Below, in pieces: positions 46,195 to 56,908 of a stretch of DNA of 64,000 nucleotides (position 1 is the first letter of the stretch; the number at the start of each line of letters is the position of its first letter). The position numbers were made by a program, and so were the translations under genes. The notes under the pieces were generated by a model. It did no database searches. It was not told the DNA's origin and saw only the letters and a program-made list of their open reading frames with translations. Source of the stretch: Protea cynaroides (lineage: Eukaryota; Streptophyta; Magnoliopsida; Proteales; Proteaceae). The stretch lies in NCBI GenBank assembly GCA_028583415.1, contig CM053276.1:122261166-122325165 (forward strand), written 5' to 3'.

Positions 46195-46805
46195 TGTAAA
46201 TTCTAAAATTTTGAATTGATTCAAAGCCTTACCCAAATACATTGGGTACATGTATATTTATAATATGATGGAATTGTTTACATTGTGTATTTGAATTACA
46301 AATTTTGAATTTGAATATTTGTAACCGATGAAAGGAATTAAGAGTTGAATATCAAATTCAGTTATTGTTTTTGTAAGTTACAAATTTTGAATTTAAATAT
46401 TTGTAACCATTGAGAGATTCTCTCTTTAATTTTTGTAATTCAAAAATTGAATTTGAATTTGTATGTAAATTCTAAAATTTTGAATTGATTCAAAGACTTA
46501 CCCAAATACATTGGGTACAGGTATATTTATAATATGATGGAATTGTTTACATTGTGTATTTGAATTACAAATTTTGAATTTGAATCTTTGTAACCGATGA
46601 AAGGAATTAAGAGATGGATATCAAATCCAGTTATTGTTTTTGTAAGTTACAAATTTTGAATTTGAATATTTGTAACCATTGAGAGATTCTCTCTTTAATT
46701 TTTGTAATTCAAAAATTGAATTTGAATTTTTTGTAATCGACGAGAATTCAAATTCATAATTTGAATTTGAATCTTTGTAACCAGTGAGAGATTCTCTCCT
46801 TAACA
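46195..46805 (-). repeat. Two copia LTRs joined head-to-tail
   Basis: On the minus strand a complete LTR (46805 to 46464) is followed immediately by a second LTR lacking roughly its first 75-90 nt (46463 to 46195), then a primer-binding site. A T-T-T-A-C-A end therefore abuts the interior of the next LTR. Direct LTR-LTR junctions are the hallmark of 2-LTR circles or of unequal recombination. Confidence 0.8.
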
Positions 46806-47340
46806 TCCCCACTCAAGTTGGAGAGGGTCGTTGATCGATCTTCAACTTGCACCGGAGATGATTGAACCGAATGGAGGACAATGGTTTGGTGAAAATGTCA
46901 GCCAATTGGTCATAAGTTGAGATGAAACGAACATCGATAAGACGTTGAACAACCAAATGACGAACATAGTGGTAGTCAATCTCAATATGCTTTGTCCGTG
47001 CATGAAAAATTGGATTAGCAGTGAGGTATGTTGCACCAAGATTGTCACACCATAAAATTGGAGACTGAGGAAGCTTAACTCCGAGTTCATGTAAGAGAGA
47101 GTGGAGCCACTGTAATTCGACAGTGGTATCTGCTAGGGAGCGATATTCTACCTCGGTAGATGATCTGGCAATGGTGTGTTGTTTCTTAGCTGACCAAGAG
47201 ATTAAATTAGGACCTAAAAATACTGCAAAACCACCAGTTGAACGACGATCGTCTACACAGCCGGCCCAATCAGCATCACTGTACGCAAAGAGTTGGTTGC
47301 AAGGTCCCCATAAGCATCACTGTACGCAAAGAGTTGGTTG
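46806..47340 (-). pseudogene. Copia RNase H fragment with polypurine tract
   Basis: The minus strand reads LFAYSDADWAGCVDDRRSTG, then FAVFLGPNLISWSAKKQHTI, ARSSTEVEYRSLADTTVELQ, LWCDNLGATYLTANPIFHAR, KHIEIDYHYVRHLVVQRLID and DQLADIFTKPL, which is the copia RNase H and C-terminus. It is followed by CTTGAGTGGGGA, the polypurine tract, and then the 3' LTR. The 5' portion (reverse transcriptase) is absent. Confidence 0.88.
47272..47340. repeat. 28-bp duplication at the right junction of the insertion
   Basis: AGCATCACTGTACGCAAAGA plus GTTGGTTG occurs at 47272-47299 and again at 47313-47340, separated by 13 bp (CAAGGTCCCCATA). The second copy abuts DUF247 coding sequence, so it looks like filler DNA made during end joining. 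Confidence 0.85.
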
Positions 47341-47849
47341 ACAGCCTAATAAACTCATCATATGATGTTGAGATTCTCCATAAGCATGGGAATCTTAATC
47401 ATGTTTTGGGAAGTGGTAAGGATGTAGTCAACCTGTTCAATAAGCTTTGTAGGGAAATTGTCTATGATTTGGATGAATGCTACTTAGCAAAACAAATGAG
47501 AGGGATAAATGGCTATTATGAGGATTACTATTCGACCGTATGGCATGTTTGGTGGACAAAGTTGATCCGTGGTTATCTCAGTAGTCCATGGACAATTCTT
47601 CCACTTCTCACTGCCATTGTCCTGTTGCTAGCTACTTACAGCAAGCCAGACCTTCATGGCTTTCTATTCTTATTTCCAACCATCACGACCATCACGACCA
47701 TCACCACCATCACCACCATAGTTGTCACTATATTTATACTTTTACTACTGATTATTTCCCTTTTCTTCAGAAACCAATGGTGTTCTCATTTCAGTTGTAT
47801 TGTGTCAGATTGCTTTGTAGCTTCGGTTCATAGTTGAAACAGTATGATA

Positions 47850-49990
47850 TTCTCATTTCAATTGATTTGGAAATGTGCATGTAATAAACCCCAAGAATAC
47901 AAAAGGAAGAAGAATAAATGAAACTGAGTCAACACAGTTCATTCTCTTCTCTACGTTCTTACTCAAATCTCAACTGCATTGATTTTGTGCCTTCTTGGCT
48001 ACTTGTAAGCTTATTTCAGTCCACCACAGCCATCAGTGATCAGTCATGTCTCTTTTCATTATAGAAAGTTCGATAATTCTTAATTGTGATCTTGTTTTAA
48101 GAGGTAGGTCTTAGTTTCATGCCAAAATGCGGCTACCTTGGGTGAGCTTCTCAAGGACTCCTAACTGCCAGACACGGTGAAAACAGCAGAGTGCTTAGAA
48201 TCCACTTAAATTCATTTTGCAGTAGATCTTTCTAGTATAGAGTGGACCATCTGAGATTTAAAAACCACCAAAGATATTCTCAGTAGAACAAAAACCCTAT
48301 GCAAATATGAGAAATTTGGCAACCAAGAGAATGACACAATCCATTAAAGTCTGGGATTGGGCTGAAATTGTGTACTGGCTATTTATAGCCATGTTAGGGA
48401 AAGTGAGGGTGGATGGCAACAGAGCATGATTGTTCAAGTAGAGAAGCGAGAGAAGGAAGGAAGTATTCAGGTTATGATCATCTAACAAAAGCACCTCAGA
48501 ATGTAGTCTCCTATAAATTCCTTCTCTAATGGTTGAAGATAGACATGGAATATGAGTTGAAAATCACATCTAACAAGAAACAAATGAATGAATTCTGAAA
48601 GGAACGACAATAGAGCTGGCATGAGAATTAATAGTTAAGCAAAAAAATCCATATTATAATTGTGCAATACCATCTGAATCATAAACATGCTTGGGGGCTT
48701 GGGGGCTTGGGGCTATAAAAGTGTTTTGATTGCTCATGTACAAGGATGTTCCTTGATCAGTAGTACTGTCACACAGCCTCAAGGAGTGCCCCCTCCATCA
48801 ATCTCACATCGACCGGCCTAAGGGGAAGAGGAACACTTCAATAGGTGAATCTTTGAGTTCCCCCTCCTTCGATCTCACATCGATTAGCCCAAGGGGAAGA
48901 AAAACATGATACACACACAAGTGATGATGTGGATAAGGAAGTGGGGTAAAACTGTCCAAAGAGAAAAGTGGTGAACCAAAACGGTTTGAAGACTGAAAAT
49001 GTGAAATTTTAGAGTGCTAGCTCATGAAGCACCTTTAATTCAAATTTCAAATTCAATTCAATAACTGATTCGATTGTGGAAAGTATAAATACATGAATTG
49101 TAATAGAATAGAGTATCGAATGATTTGAATAGAAATTTCCCCTTCTTGCTGAGTGAATTCACTCTTCTTTGGAGTTTCTGTCCTTGAACTCGAATCAGGT
49201 ACAATCTGATCCATAAGTCAGATCAAAACACCCCTCCATAGGTGAATATTTTGGGATGCTTAATTTGGTATCAGAGCCGGACCCAAAGGTACCCTAGAGA
49301 TGTGGTTTGGCGTTACTACAATGCAAGGAATGGTCTCCCGGCGAGGGCGCTAGGATTGAGCAGGGCACTATAGTATGGATTCCTCTGATGAGGATGCCAG
49401 GGACTTAAAACCCACATCGACTGGTCGTGGGGCAGGTCTTGGGCTTATAGGTGGGGAGGGAAAACCCCCTTAATTGGTGCATCATTTGCTGTGGATCCAG
49501 ACCCGTGATAGGTGGCTGTTAACCACATGAATTGCTATACCTATGTGCGGGGAAATGATGGTTTCCACTTGTGCTCCTCCGGTCTCTACTATCCAATGGA
49601 ACAGAAAATTTAGACAATGGATTGTCCATTGTTCTTAATAAATCACAAGAAACAGAGAAAGAAGTTGGCTGTTTTCCCCTCTCAATTTCAAACAAGCTCC
49701 AAAGAAGACTGGTTTAATGCTTTGCAGAAATATTCTTTAAGATCCAATAAATAAATAGCAGCTAACTTTGTTCTAAATAAACATCACGAAACTTTCATTG
49801 TCATGCCACAAGTGAAAGGTAAACAGGCATCTAACTAGGTACTGCCAAAACCTAGTTAACAATACATGCATGCATACAAGGAAATGACTAGAATATCCAT
49901 AAGCTATAGTACTATCCACCACACAAATTGAAGGGCCTAACAACATGCAACTAGAAACACCCATTTTAATTTTTCAGTTCAAGACACTTG
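47850..49990. other. Intergenic DNA with retroelement-like text
   Basis: 48760-49560 holds TTGGTATCAGAGCCGG at about 49267 (a primer-binding-site-like word) and two copies of ATCTCACATCGA..AAGGGGAAGA (near 48800 and 48870). This is typical of small non-autonomous LTR elements, but LTR ends could not be set. No coding gene is seen. Confidence 0.4.
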
Positions 49991-49999
49991 AAATAAACA

Positions 50000-52671
50000 T
50001 CAAGCAGAGGCAGTTCCTTCTTCCTTCAACTGCTTCACCTTTGTGATGTAATCACTCATAGCTTCTTCCTTTGATTTTCCTGACAACAAAAGTAATTTTA
50101 GTTAGGGTCTCACAACTCGCACAAGAAACAAAATTCAGACAGGTAACTAAATGTAGGTTAAGGCATACCTTCCACTGCCTTCCATGCATCCCACTTTGCC
50201 CTCTCCGTCATACTGAACATTCCAGGTCGACCTACAAAGAAAACGCAGAACTTAGAGCTAAACGAGCAATTGTAGTTTAATTTCCTTACGGTAGGAAGTT
50301 GAACAGTATACATACTGGTATTCACTGGTCCAACAGTTGCTTGCTTGTAAAGCCCATAGAGAATGAGCTTGCTCTCATTAGTTGTACTCTCAGGTAGAGT
50401 CTTTGCTTTCACAGCATGCTCCTCAAACTCTTCCTGCAGGAGGACAAACAAGTTCTTGTTGATATTCTGTTTGTTGAATTTGCTAAAAGGCAGCAAATAT
50501 AAGGCTTGTTTACAGGAATGTACAAAGTTTTAAGTTCGCCAAAATCACATCATAAAATTCATTATAGAGATTAGAGATCTTGATTCAGAGCCACTTAATG
50601 GTGTCAGAACAATGCAACTCCTCCCCCAACTTTAGGCCATAATTATAACTATAATAGGCTAGCCATCTTTTCGTTAAACTCCCACCAAAGTTGAGACTGT
50701 TGATTTTTTAAGGATCCAAGGTACAAACATTTCATGCACTTCCAATTTAACAAAGCTGTAATCGCCTACAATATATGTGTTGCAGTGGCAGTCCTCCATG
50801 AAATTAAACTTTCTGAAATTAGGCACAAAAGAATGAAATGTATGATTAGGCATGCAAGCCAGATGAGTTCTTTGGTGGACTCATTCTATGAGTCCTGAAA
50901 GATTGTAAGAAGAGGACGTTAAAGACATAACAACAGAAAATCCAAGCAAGATTCATAATTGCTGAAAGTGAACTAGTCTCAGTAAGAAATTTAGTTAAAC
51001 AAACCCTTCAAACTATCCAAATTAAGATGATGATGCTTTCCAAACCTTAAAAAAAAAAGGTTTTTAAGGAACCCAAATTAAATACAAGAAAACCCATAAA
51101 TTAAGATGATGATGCTTTCTGAACCTTAAAAAATGGTTTTTAAAGAACCTAGATTAAAAATAGAAGAAATCCCATAATTGGATATTGCGTTACAGGAACC
51201 GCAGAAACAACTCCATTTACTTATTCAATAAATTCTTTTATTAAACATGCCATTTCAACTAGCCAATTTAAGACGGCAATACTTTTCTGCACCTCAAGAC
51301 AAAGGATTAAATTACGCCTTACAAGACCCATAATTGGACATTACTTTCCTGGAAGCAAAATGACAACTCCATTGACTTATTTAGATAGACTGTTTAGATA
51401 ACTCTACAGAAATACAAAACGTCCAATAAAAGGACTCTGTTTTTTCCGTTTTAATCCACACTATTTTGGACATCACAAACACATTTTCATTAATCAGAAC
51501 CATGGTTCAAGCAATCGGTATCAGATCTCCGATTCATATCAGTTTTGGATCTGGCTGAGCCTGACCCCGATCCCAAACTGTTTTAATATTATTTTAATGA
51601 GCATCGGACACATGTCAGCTTTCCATTGGATCCGTACACCGATCGGATCGGATCGGGATCGTATTGGTTTTGGACATGCCGATGGATTTAGAACCTTGAA
51701 CAGAACCAAGTAATAAAGTAATAACCAGGCATCGGATTCAGAACTAACTCAATGCAGAATTTAGCAGGAGTCTTTACATTCAGAGAATGACCAGAAACCA
51801 ACAGCTTTTATAACTTCAACTACATCCTTCCCTAAAAGGGCATCCCATGCATGAGGTTACTGCTACTGCAGGGTCTGGGAGGGGCATAATGTACGTAGCC
51901 TTACCCAATAATATGGAGAGGCTGTTTCCATGTTTCGAATCTGTGACTACTAGGTTGCAATATGACAACCTTACCGTCACACCAAACCAAGGCTCGCCCT
52001 CTTCAACTACATCCTTCCCTGTTTACTAAAATTTCAGTACTCATTATAGACAAAATAGTAAGGGAGGACATGGAGTTCAGAAGCAAGACATGATCACAGA
52101 ACTTTGAGATCTTTGAAATCTCTCTGCTCACGATAAAAAAATTGGCATATGTATGAAAGGTTAATTATCTGCCAATTTCACACCTTTGGCACAAGATCTA
52201 TTTCAGAAAAATAGATGGAAGGAAAACAGATCTTGCTAACAGCCCAAATTTTTTTTGAATTCCCCCACACAGAATCCAATCTTTTATGCGTTCCTCTTTT
52301 GAAATAACAGAAAAGAAAACGCAAAGCGATCACGACATGCTAAGAGATTGATTTATTTGAAACAAAGAAGAAACCCCAAGGACAATAAACAATCAAATTC
52401 CCAGACCTTCATCTGGGCTGTAGAAAGAATTATGTTAACGCTATCAAGACTTAAGATTTCATTACTTTCAGATCTAAACAAAATCGAAGAGACCAAGGGT
52501 TAGATTTCAAAATTCACTTCAATATATGAACAACGGCAATTACATGCAAAAGATGCAGATGAATCAATCGGGAAAAGCAATCAAACTTTTATAACATTCA
52601 TCAATATTGCAACGGAAAAATTGATTGAAGAGAAAATTGAAAAAAGAGATCGCACGAACCTTCAAACCCAT
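50000..52671 (-). CDS. ACBP: Small cytosolic acyl-CoA-binding protein (10 kDa), four exons
   Basis: Exons on minus are 52671-52660 (MGLK), 50433-50316, 50231-50169 and 50079-50000. All have GT-AG borders and together make 90 codons plus stop, the usual class I size of about 92. The ACB domain is complete: EEFEEHAVKAKTLPESTTNE, LILYGLYKQATVGPVNT, RPGMF, RAKWDAWKAVEGKSKEEAMS, DYITKVKQLKEEGTASA. The acyl-CoA ligands Tyr30, Lys34, Lys56 and Tyr75 are all present, equivalent to the mammalian 28/32/54/73 set. It binds long-chain acyl-CoA and shuttles it between plastid, ER and other membranes. Intron 1 is about 2.2 kb and contains a SINE. A TATA-like TATTTATAG lies on minus at about 52733-52743. 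Confidence 0.95.
51834..52000 (-). mobile_element. Au-type SINE with a perfect 20-bp target duplication
   Basis: Read on minus, it starts AGGGCGAGCCTTGGTTTGGT and has the tRNA-derived A-box region (GGTTTGGTGTGACGG), a B box (AGATTCGAAAC), then GGAAACAGCCTCTCC and GGTAAGGCTACGTACATTAT, the conserved Au-SINE body, ending in a short T run. It is flanked by identical 20-bp repeats CTTCAACTACATCCTTCCCT at 51814-51833 and 52001-52020. The perfect duplication implies recent insertion. It lies in ACBP intron 1, in the same orientation as the gene. Confidence 0.93.
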
Positions 52672-52732
52672 GTCTCCTTTGATCTGCTTCACTCAGCTTC
52701 AGTCACCTTGTAACAGATATCAGAAGCAGAGA

Positions 52733-52743
52733 CTATAAATAGA
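52733..52743 (-). promoter_or_regulatory. TATA-like element of the ACBP gene
   Basis: Minus strand CTATTTATAGT, about 65 bp upstream of the ATG at 52671. Confidence 0.4.
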
Positions 52744-52930
52744 CTGGATATCCTAGTGGAGCCGTGGAGATGCCCAGCCCAACTGTAATTATTAATATCC
52801 AGTTAGGGTTTGGTCACCTATTTGTTGAACTAGGAATCATCGATGTGGCAATCCATGAGAACTGATCCGGTTCAAAGTTCAATCTAAGATTGGCGATTTA
52901 CGACCATATGTATTTGTTGGTTTAATTAAA

Positions 52931-53530
52931 CCCATCATCACACCTATATTAAACCAAGTATAGAAATCGTCTCCCGCCTGGATTTGGGCGGAAGATTGGG
53001 CGGCCCGAATGAATGACCGCCATGTGGCACTCGGAGGGATCGGAGCCCTCCATCCGAGCCGACCCCCGTCGGCCAGCTTGTTGAGCCGGCCCGGGGGTCG
53101 GCTCGGATGGAGGGCTCGAATCCCTCCGACTGCCACATGACGACCATCCATCCGGGCCGCCCAGTCTCCCGCCCAAACCCAGGCGGGAGACGATGTGGAT
53201 CCTTAAACCAATTCTGCCGGGTGATCCATTTAATTTATTATTATTAACCCATTTTTTTTGGTAAAATATTATTAATTATTAAGAAAATAATTCATGGCCG
53301 ATAAAATAAATGGCTGATAATATCATCACTTTTGTAATTTTCATACTAAAAAACCAACCCATCATCACCTATATTAAACCAATTCTGCAGGGTGATCTAT
53401 TTAATTTATTATTATTAACCTTTTTTTTTTTGTGGTAAAATATTAGTAATTATTAAGAAAATAATTCATGGCCAATAAAATAAATGGCTGATAATATCAT
53501 CACTTCTGTCATTTTCATACTAAAAAATCT
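52931..53530. repeat. Tandem duplication of a 172-bp unit, interrupted by a MITE
   Basis: Unit 1 is 52931-52957 plus 53212-53357. Unit 2 starts at 53358 (CCCATCATCACCTATATTAA) and runs to about 53529. They share ATTCTGCNGGGTGATCYATT, TTAAGAAAATAATTCATGGC and AATAAATGGCTGATAATATC. Only unit 1 carries the MITE. Confidence 0.9.
52958..53202. mobile_element. GC-rich foldback MITE of the GGATCC-ends family, copy G (245 bp)
   Basis: The left end is GTATAGAAATCGTCTCCCGC and the right end reversed is GGATCCACATCGTCTCCCGC. The arms continue through CCGCCATGTGGCACTCGGAG and CGAGCCGACCCCC to a loop near 53073, so almost all of it can fold. It is flanked by exact 9-bp copies of TTAAACCAA (52949-52957 and 53203-53211). 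The neighbouring duplicated unit carries only one TTAAACCAA at 53374-53382, giving an in-window empty site. This is strong evidence for a Mutator-type insertion. Confidence 0.95.
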
Positions 53531-53623
53531 TTAAAAGTAATCCGCACACCATGGTCGTGTAATTCGTGCCAACTAGCCATCTTCATCCCTAACTATTAAA
53601 TATCATGAATTTCTCTTAATCTT

Positions 53624-53735
53624 TCAAACAATCTTGATTAAACTCAATTAATTGTTACATAAAATTTGTTTCAAAATTATTGACAAAGTTTGGTATGATG
53701 ATCATATGATAATTGCAATAACATAGGTTAGTCCG
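53624..53735. repeat. Dispersed repeat, copy 1
   Basis: Related to 63887-63998: both have TTGATTAAACT or TATTAGACTT, then CATAAAATTTGTTTCAAAAT or CACAAAATTTGTTACAAATT, TATTGACAAAGTTTGGTATG or TATTGATAAAGTTTGGTGGG, then ATGATCATAT. The identity of the parent element is unknown. Confidence 0.75.
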
Positions 53736-56269
53736 TCTTAGACTTATACCAAAAAAAGAAAAAATGAAAAAATGTTTAACAAAACAATATGTTTTATCTA
53801 AGGTTGCTATCAATGTAGTTGATATGGGTCCTCGGTATTTATAGTCAAAGTTTTAGGATTGAATTCAATCTTCATTTTTTTCTTTCAACTTTTCCTAATA
53901 AAACACTCATAAAAAAAAAATTTAAAAATAATTTTGATTTTAGGTTAAATCATCACATATTATTAAAATAAATAAGTTTAAACTGCGAACCCAACACAAA
54001 ACAATTCATGACCTTAAACGAGGGTTTGATGGAGCAGATTAAGTGAGAAATTCTGATTTTTATTGATACTTCAAACTTTTGATCTAAATTAAAAAAGAAA
54101 AAAAAGAAAAAAAGAGAGAGATAGAAAGAGGATCTTTAAGAACTAAGGAGTTAGGAGTTCAACCCTCCGTGAGGCCCATCTATATAATTTTTTTTTTTTA
54201 TTAATTTGATGTTATAAGAAAATTTATTTACTTATAATTTGAATAAGGGATCACCACATTACCCAACTAAAATATCATCCATCATGGGAACTAATGGAAG
54301 CAAAGACAGAGAACATGCTAGGAAAGAGAAAGAGCATCAAAAGGGCAGGCACATCAACAAGTTGGTTTTTTTTTTTTTTTTTCATTTTTAAATCTCAAAT
54401 TCAACCCTATAAACCATTTTTGGTAATATCAAACCAAACTCATTAGGAAAAGTCCAAATGGGTCCGAATGAGCCCAATTTAACCCACCCAATTGCTATAT
54501 GAAATTCTTACGGGTTAGTCAATCCTGAAGAGACCCGGTCAATTCCATGTTTAGAGATTAAACCGGTTAAACGATGAATCAAGTTTTAAGAGTTTAGATT
54601 CTCTCATGTCATTGGAAGGATTTTAATTATAATATATTAGTATATATGCCTAGTAAACTTCCATCACTGGATCACAACTAGAGAAATTGGACCACGGACG
54701 AAAAGATTTTTTTCTGAATTTCCAAACCTCCACATGCCTTAGAGTTTATTGTTATTTGTTATATATTTATTATTTTATTTTATTGCTTATTGTTATTCAC
54801 TTGTTTGTTTTGTTCCCTAATTAACAGACACATTACTTTGGTCACATCGCCCTTCCATTTGGAAATTAGGAGTGGTTACGTCACCTACCAGGGAAATCTC
54901 GATGATTCATGAAAAAATAAAAAAACAAAAAAATAAAATAAAAGAAGCAGATGATTACTAATATTTTAATCTCCACGATGATTGCGTTTCCATGATTAGC
55001 TCTTTCTAATGTGGTTCACGTAATTATATTCAATGGATTTTAATCTTTTCATGCTTCTTATGTTGACATGAAAGAATTCAATGGCTATAGTTTATTGTGT
55101 ATATATATCGATGTAGTAGTATACGCATACAATAGATGACAACCACTGAATTTTCTTATGTCGACATGAAGGGCATGAGAGGATTTGAATCCATACTCAA
55201 CACATACCAAACTTACTGGTGTTTTGTTTTTTGATTTGTTGTGAAAATGTCTTCGCCATCGCCGTTGGGGCTAAGTCTACACTGCCCAGTTGGCTATTCT
55301 TGGATTACATGAGTGATTGATATTCATGATCAATTTTTTGATTAAATAAAATTATGTTTACTTATACGTCTCTGTTTGGTGACTTTTCGTCTCTGTTTGG
55401 TGACTTTTCTCAACCATATTAACGTCATCTAATTGAATTACTTTTATGCATTTCAAGCCATTGAATTTTCTTAGAATTAGTAGGAATGCAAGTCTAGCCA
55501 TTGTATAGATGGAAAGACCTTGTGCATGCCGGCAATGGTCATTTATAATCTACAAAATCATTTGTGGAAATGTCTAAGGGTTCAAGTTTGGCCTGACTAA
55601 CCCAAGTCCGTTTTAACCTACCTTGAGCCTAGACAGGGTCAAATCCGTTCTGAATTCGGACAAACTTGGGCCTGGGCTTAGGTTTTATTTGACCTTGACA
55701 GAATCTGGTCAGGCTTGGGTTGAAGCCTGTGACTGAGCCCAGCCCGACTATTGGTTATGAACCCATGCATTTCAGGAAGATTCCGACTCTTCATCTTTAT
55801 TGGTTCCTCAGAAATCACAAGCTGCAATCACATTCCAGTAATACAGATTCAGAAAACCAAGAATCATTAAAGAACTCGAAAAAACAATGATTAAAGAACT
55901 GGAAAAAACAAATTCAGAAGATTAGGATTCATCGAAGAACCTCATGGCCCCACGATCCATCAGGCTTCTTGAAAAATCTTACTATCGTTTGATAGTGCAC
56001 ATCCCATGAAACGTTTGTCTTTAGAAGGATCATGGTGGAAACCTGTGTCTTTGAAGGGTCATTGTTTTCTGGTGCACATACATCTTCATAAAATTGACAG
56101 AAAAAATAAAAGTTTTACAGACCTGGCCTCTTTTGGATATTTTGGAATTGTAAAAGTTTTTGTTTTAAAAGTTTGAATGTATAAATTGATGAAATATTTT
56201 GAGATGTATAAAGAGGATTAAAGACTATTTGATAGTTAGTGCAAGAGTCCTAACAATGATTTCGAGTCT

Positions 56270-56476
56270 TAGGGATGTCAATTGGGTCGGGCTTAATCTG
56301 TTTCTATCGTTTTAACACCCTGTACCGTGATGACCCATTTAGCTAATTGGTCCCTTATGGCGAAGCATAAACATGTTTATTTTGGTCCAATCAGTTTGGG
56401 TCCATAATCGGTCTTATATTAATTGGGTAATTGGTATGTAAACAAGCTAATGGGTTTGTGCCAAAGTATAAATAAA

Positions 56477-56519
<43 letters not shown>

Positions 56520-56908
56520 GGTTTTCAAATCCATTATGTTGAAGATTAGATACTTTCCTATAGGATTGTAAAAGGTTCTTACTAGGCTTGTGATCACTCT
56601 TGTAGATGAAGATGAAGACGGAAAAAAAAAATGGATGACTCAAGAATTGAAAGAGAGTAAGAGATAATTTAATGTTTCAGGTTTTTAGTTTTAGAGTTAT
56701 AATTGTTTGGTTTAAATCAAGATTTAATTTGGTTTAAAGGTATATTTGGTTCCTTTGGTCAGTTTGATCGGACTACTCTCCTGCGCTGTGAACACGCCCA
56801 TTTATTAATCAGTTCGGCACGTTAGTAATCAGACCGATTGGTCTCAGTCCATAATCAATTAGGCACAATCGGGCTACATGACGATATGGGACTGAAATTG
56901 ACACCTTA
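56270..56908. mobile_element. hAT-like non-autonomous element
   Basis: It starts TAGGGATGTCAATTGGGTCG and ends GAAATTGACACCTTA, matching the ends of the elements at 18264 and 19613. It contains a (GA)n run at 56479-56517. No 8-bp duplication was found, so the ends are less certain. Confidence 0.55.
56479..56517. repeat. (GA)n microsatellite
   Basis: A pure GA run inside the hAT-like element. Confidence 0.95.

Larger units (their letters stand above)
44114..47340. mobile_element. Rearranged Ty1/copia retrotransposon insertion
   Basis: Order on plus: LTR (44114-44454, +), primer-binding site, gag start (+, to about 44790), then an inversion. After it, on the minus strand, come gag-pre-integrase, zinc-knuckle region and gag (about 44790-46168), primer-binding site, a truncated LTR (46195-46463), a full LTR (46464-46805), a polypurine tract, and RNase H (46806-47340). 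Integrase core and reverse transcriptase are missing. LTRs begin TGTTAAGGAGAG and end TTTACA. No 5-bp target duplication joins the outer ends, and host DUF247 sequence is deleted at the site. Frameshifts break the gag ORF. It cannot move on its own. Confidence 0.85.
42828..47600 (+). pseudogene. DUF247 (UPF0481) gene, inactivated and split by a retrotransposon
   Basis: The DUF247 pattern is spread over four pieces. From ATG 42828, a hydrophilic N-terminus runs to WTIYRVP, then an in-frame TGA at 42993-42995 interrupts the conserved block. The frame resumes with YTPKIISIGAFHYGKPELRV and MEEQKMRYLF (to 43240). A frameshift near 43255 precedes YSEFIDM. The stretch 43330-43800 is foreign or intronic with an A-rich tract. 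43800-44113 encodes DDPIFTTRWMLRTLQHDLLM, LENQLPFMILKELFR and, in another frame, HLLELFRSSF. 44114-47340 is a copia insertion. After it, VDSLINSSYDVEILHKHGN to IRGYLSSPWTILPLLTAIVL is the C-terminal part. Roughly 100 residues expected between the halves are missing, so the insertion came with a deletion. DUF247 proteins are plant membrane-anchored proteins; some act in grass self-incompatibility. This copy is dead. Confidence 0.85.

Noticed and set aside
47684..47722. ATCACGACC/ATCACCACC tandem repeat coding His or Thr runs
   Set aside because: It lies downstream of the last conserved DUF247 motif in a dead gene; simple trinucleotide slippage is enough to explain it.
52879..53176. Overlapping minus-strand ORFs rich in Pro, Gly and Arg
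   Set aside because: They lie entirely within the GC-rich hairpin MITE and occur in several frames at once.
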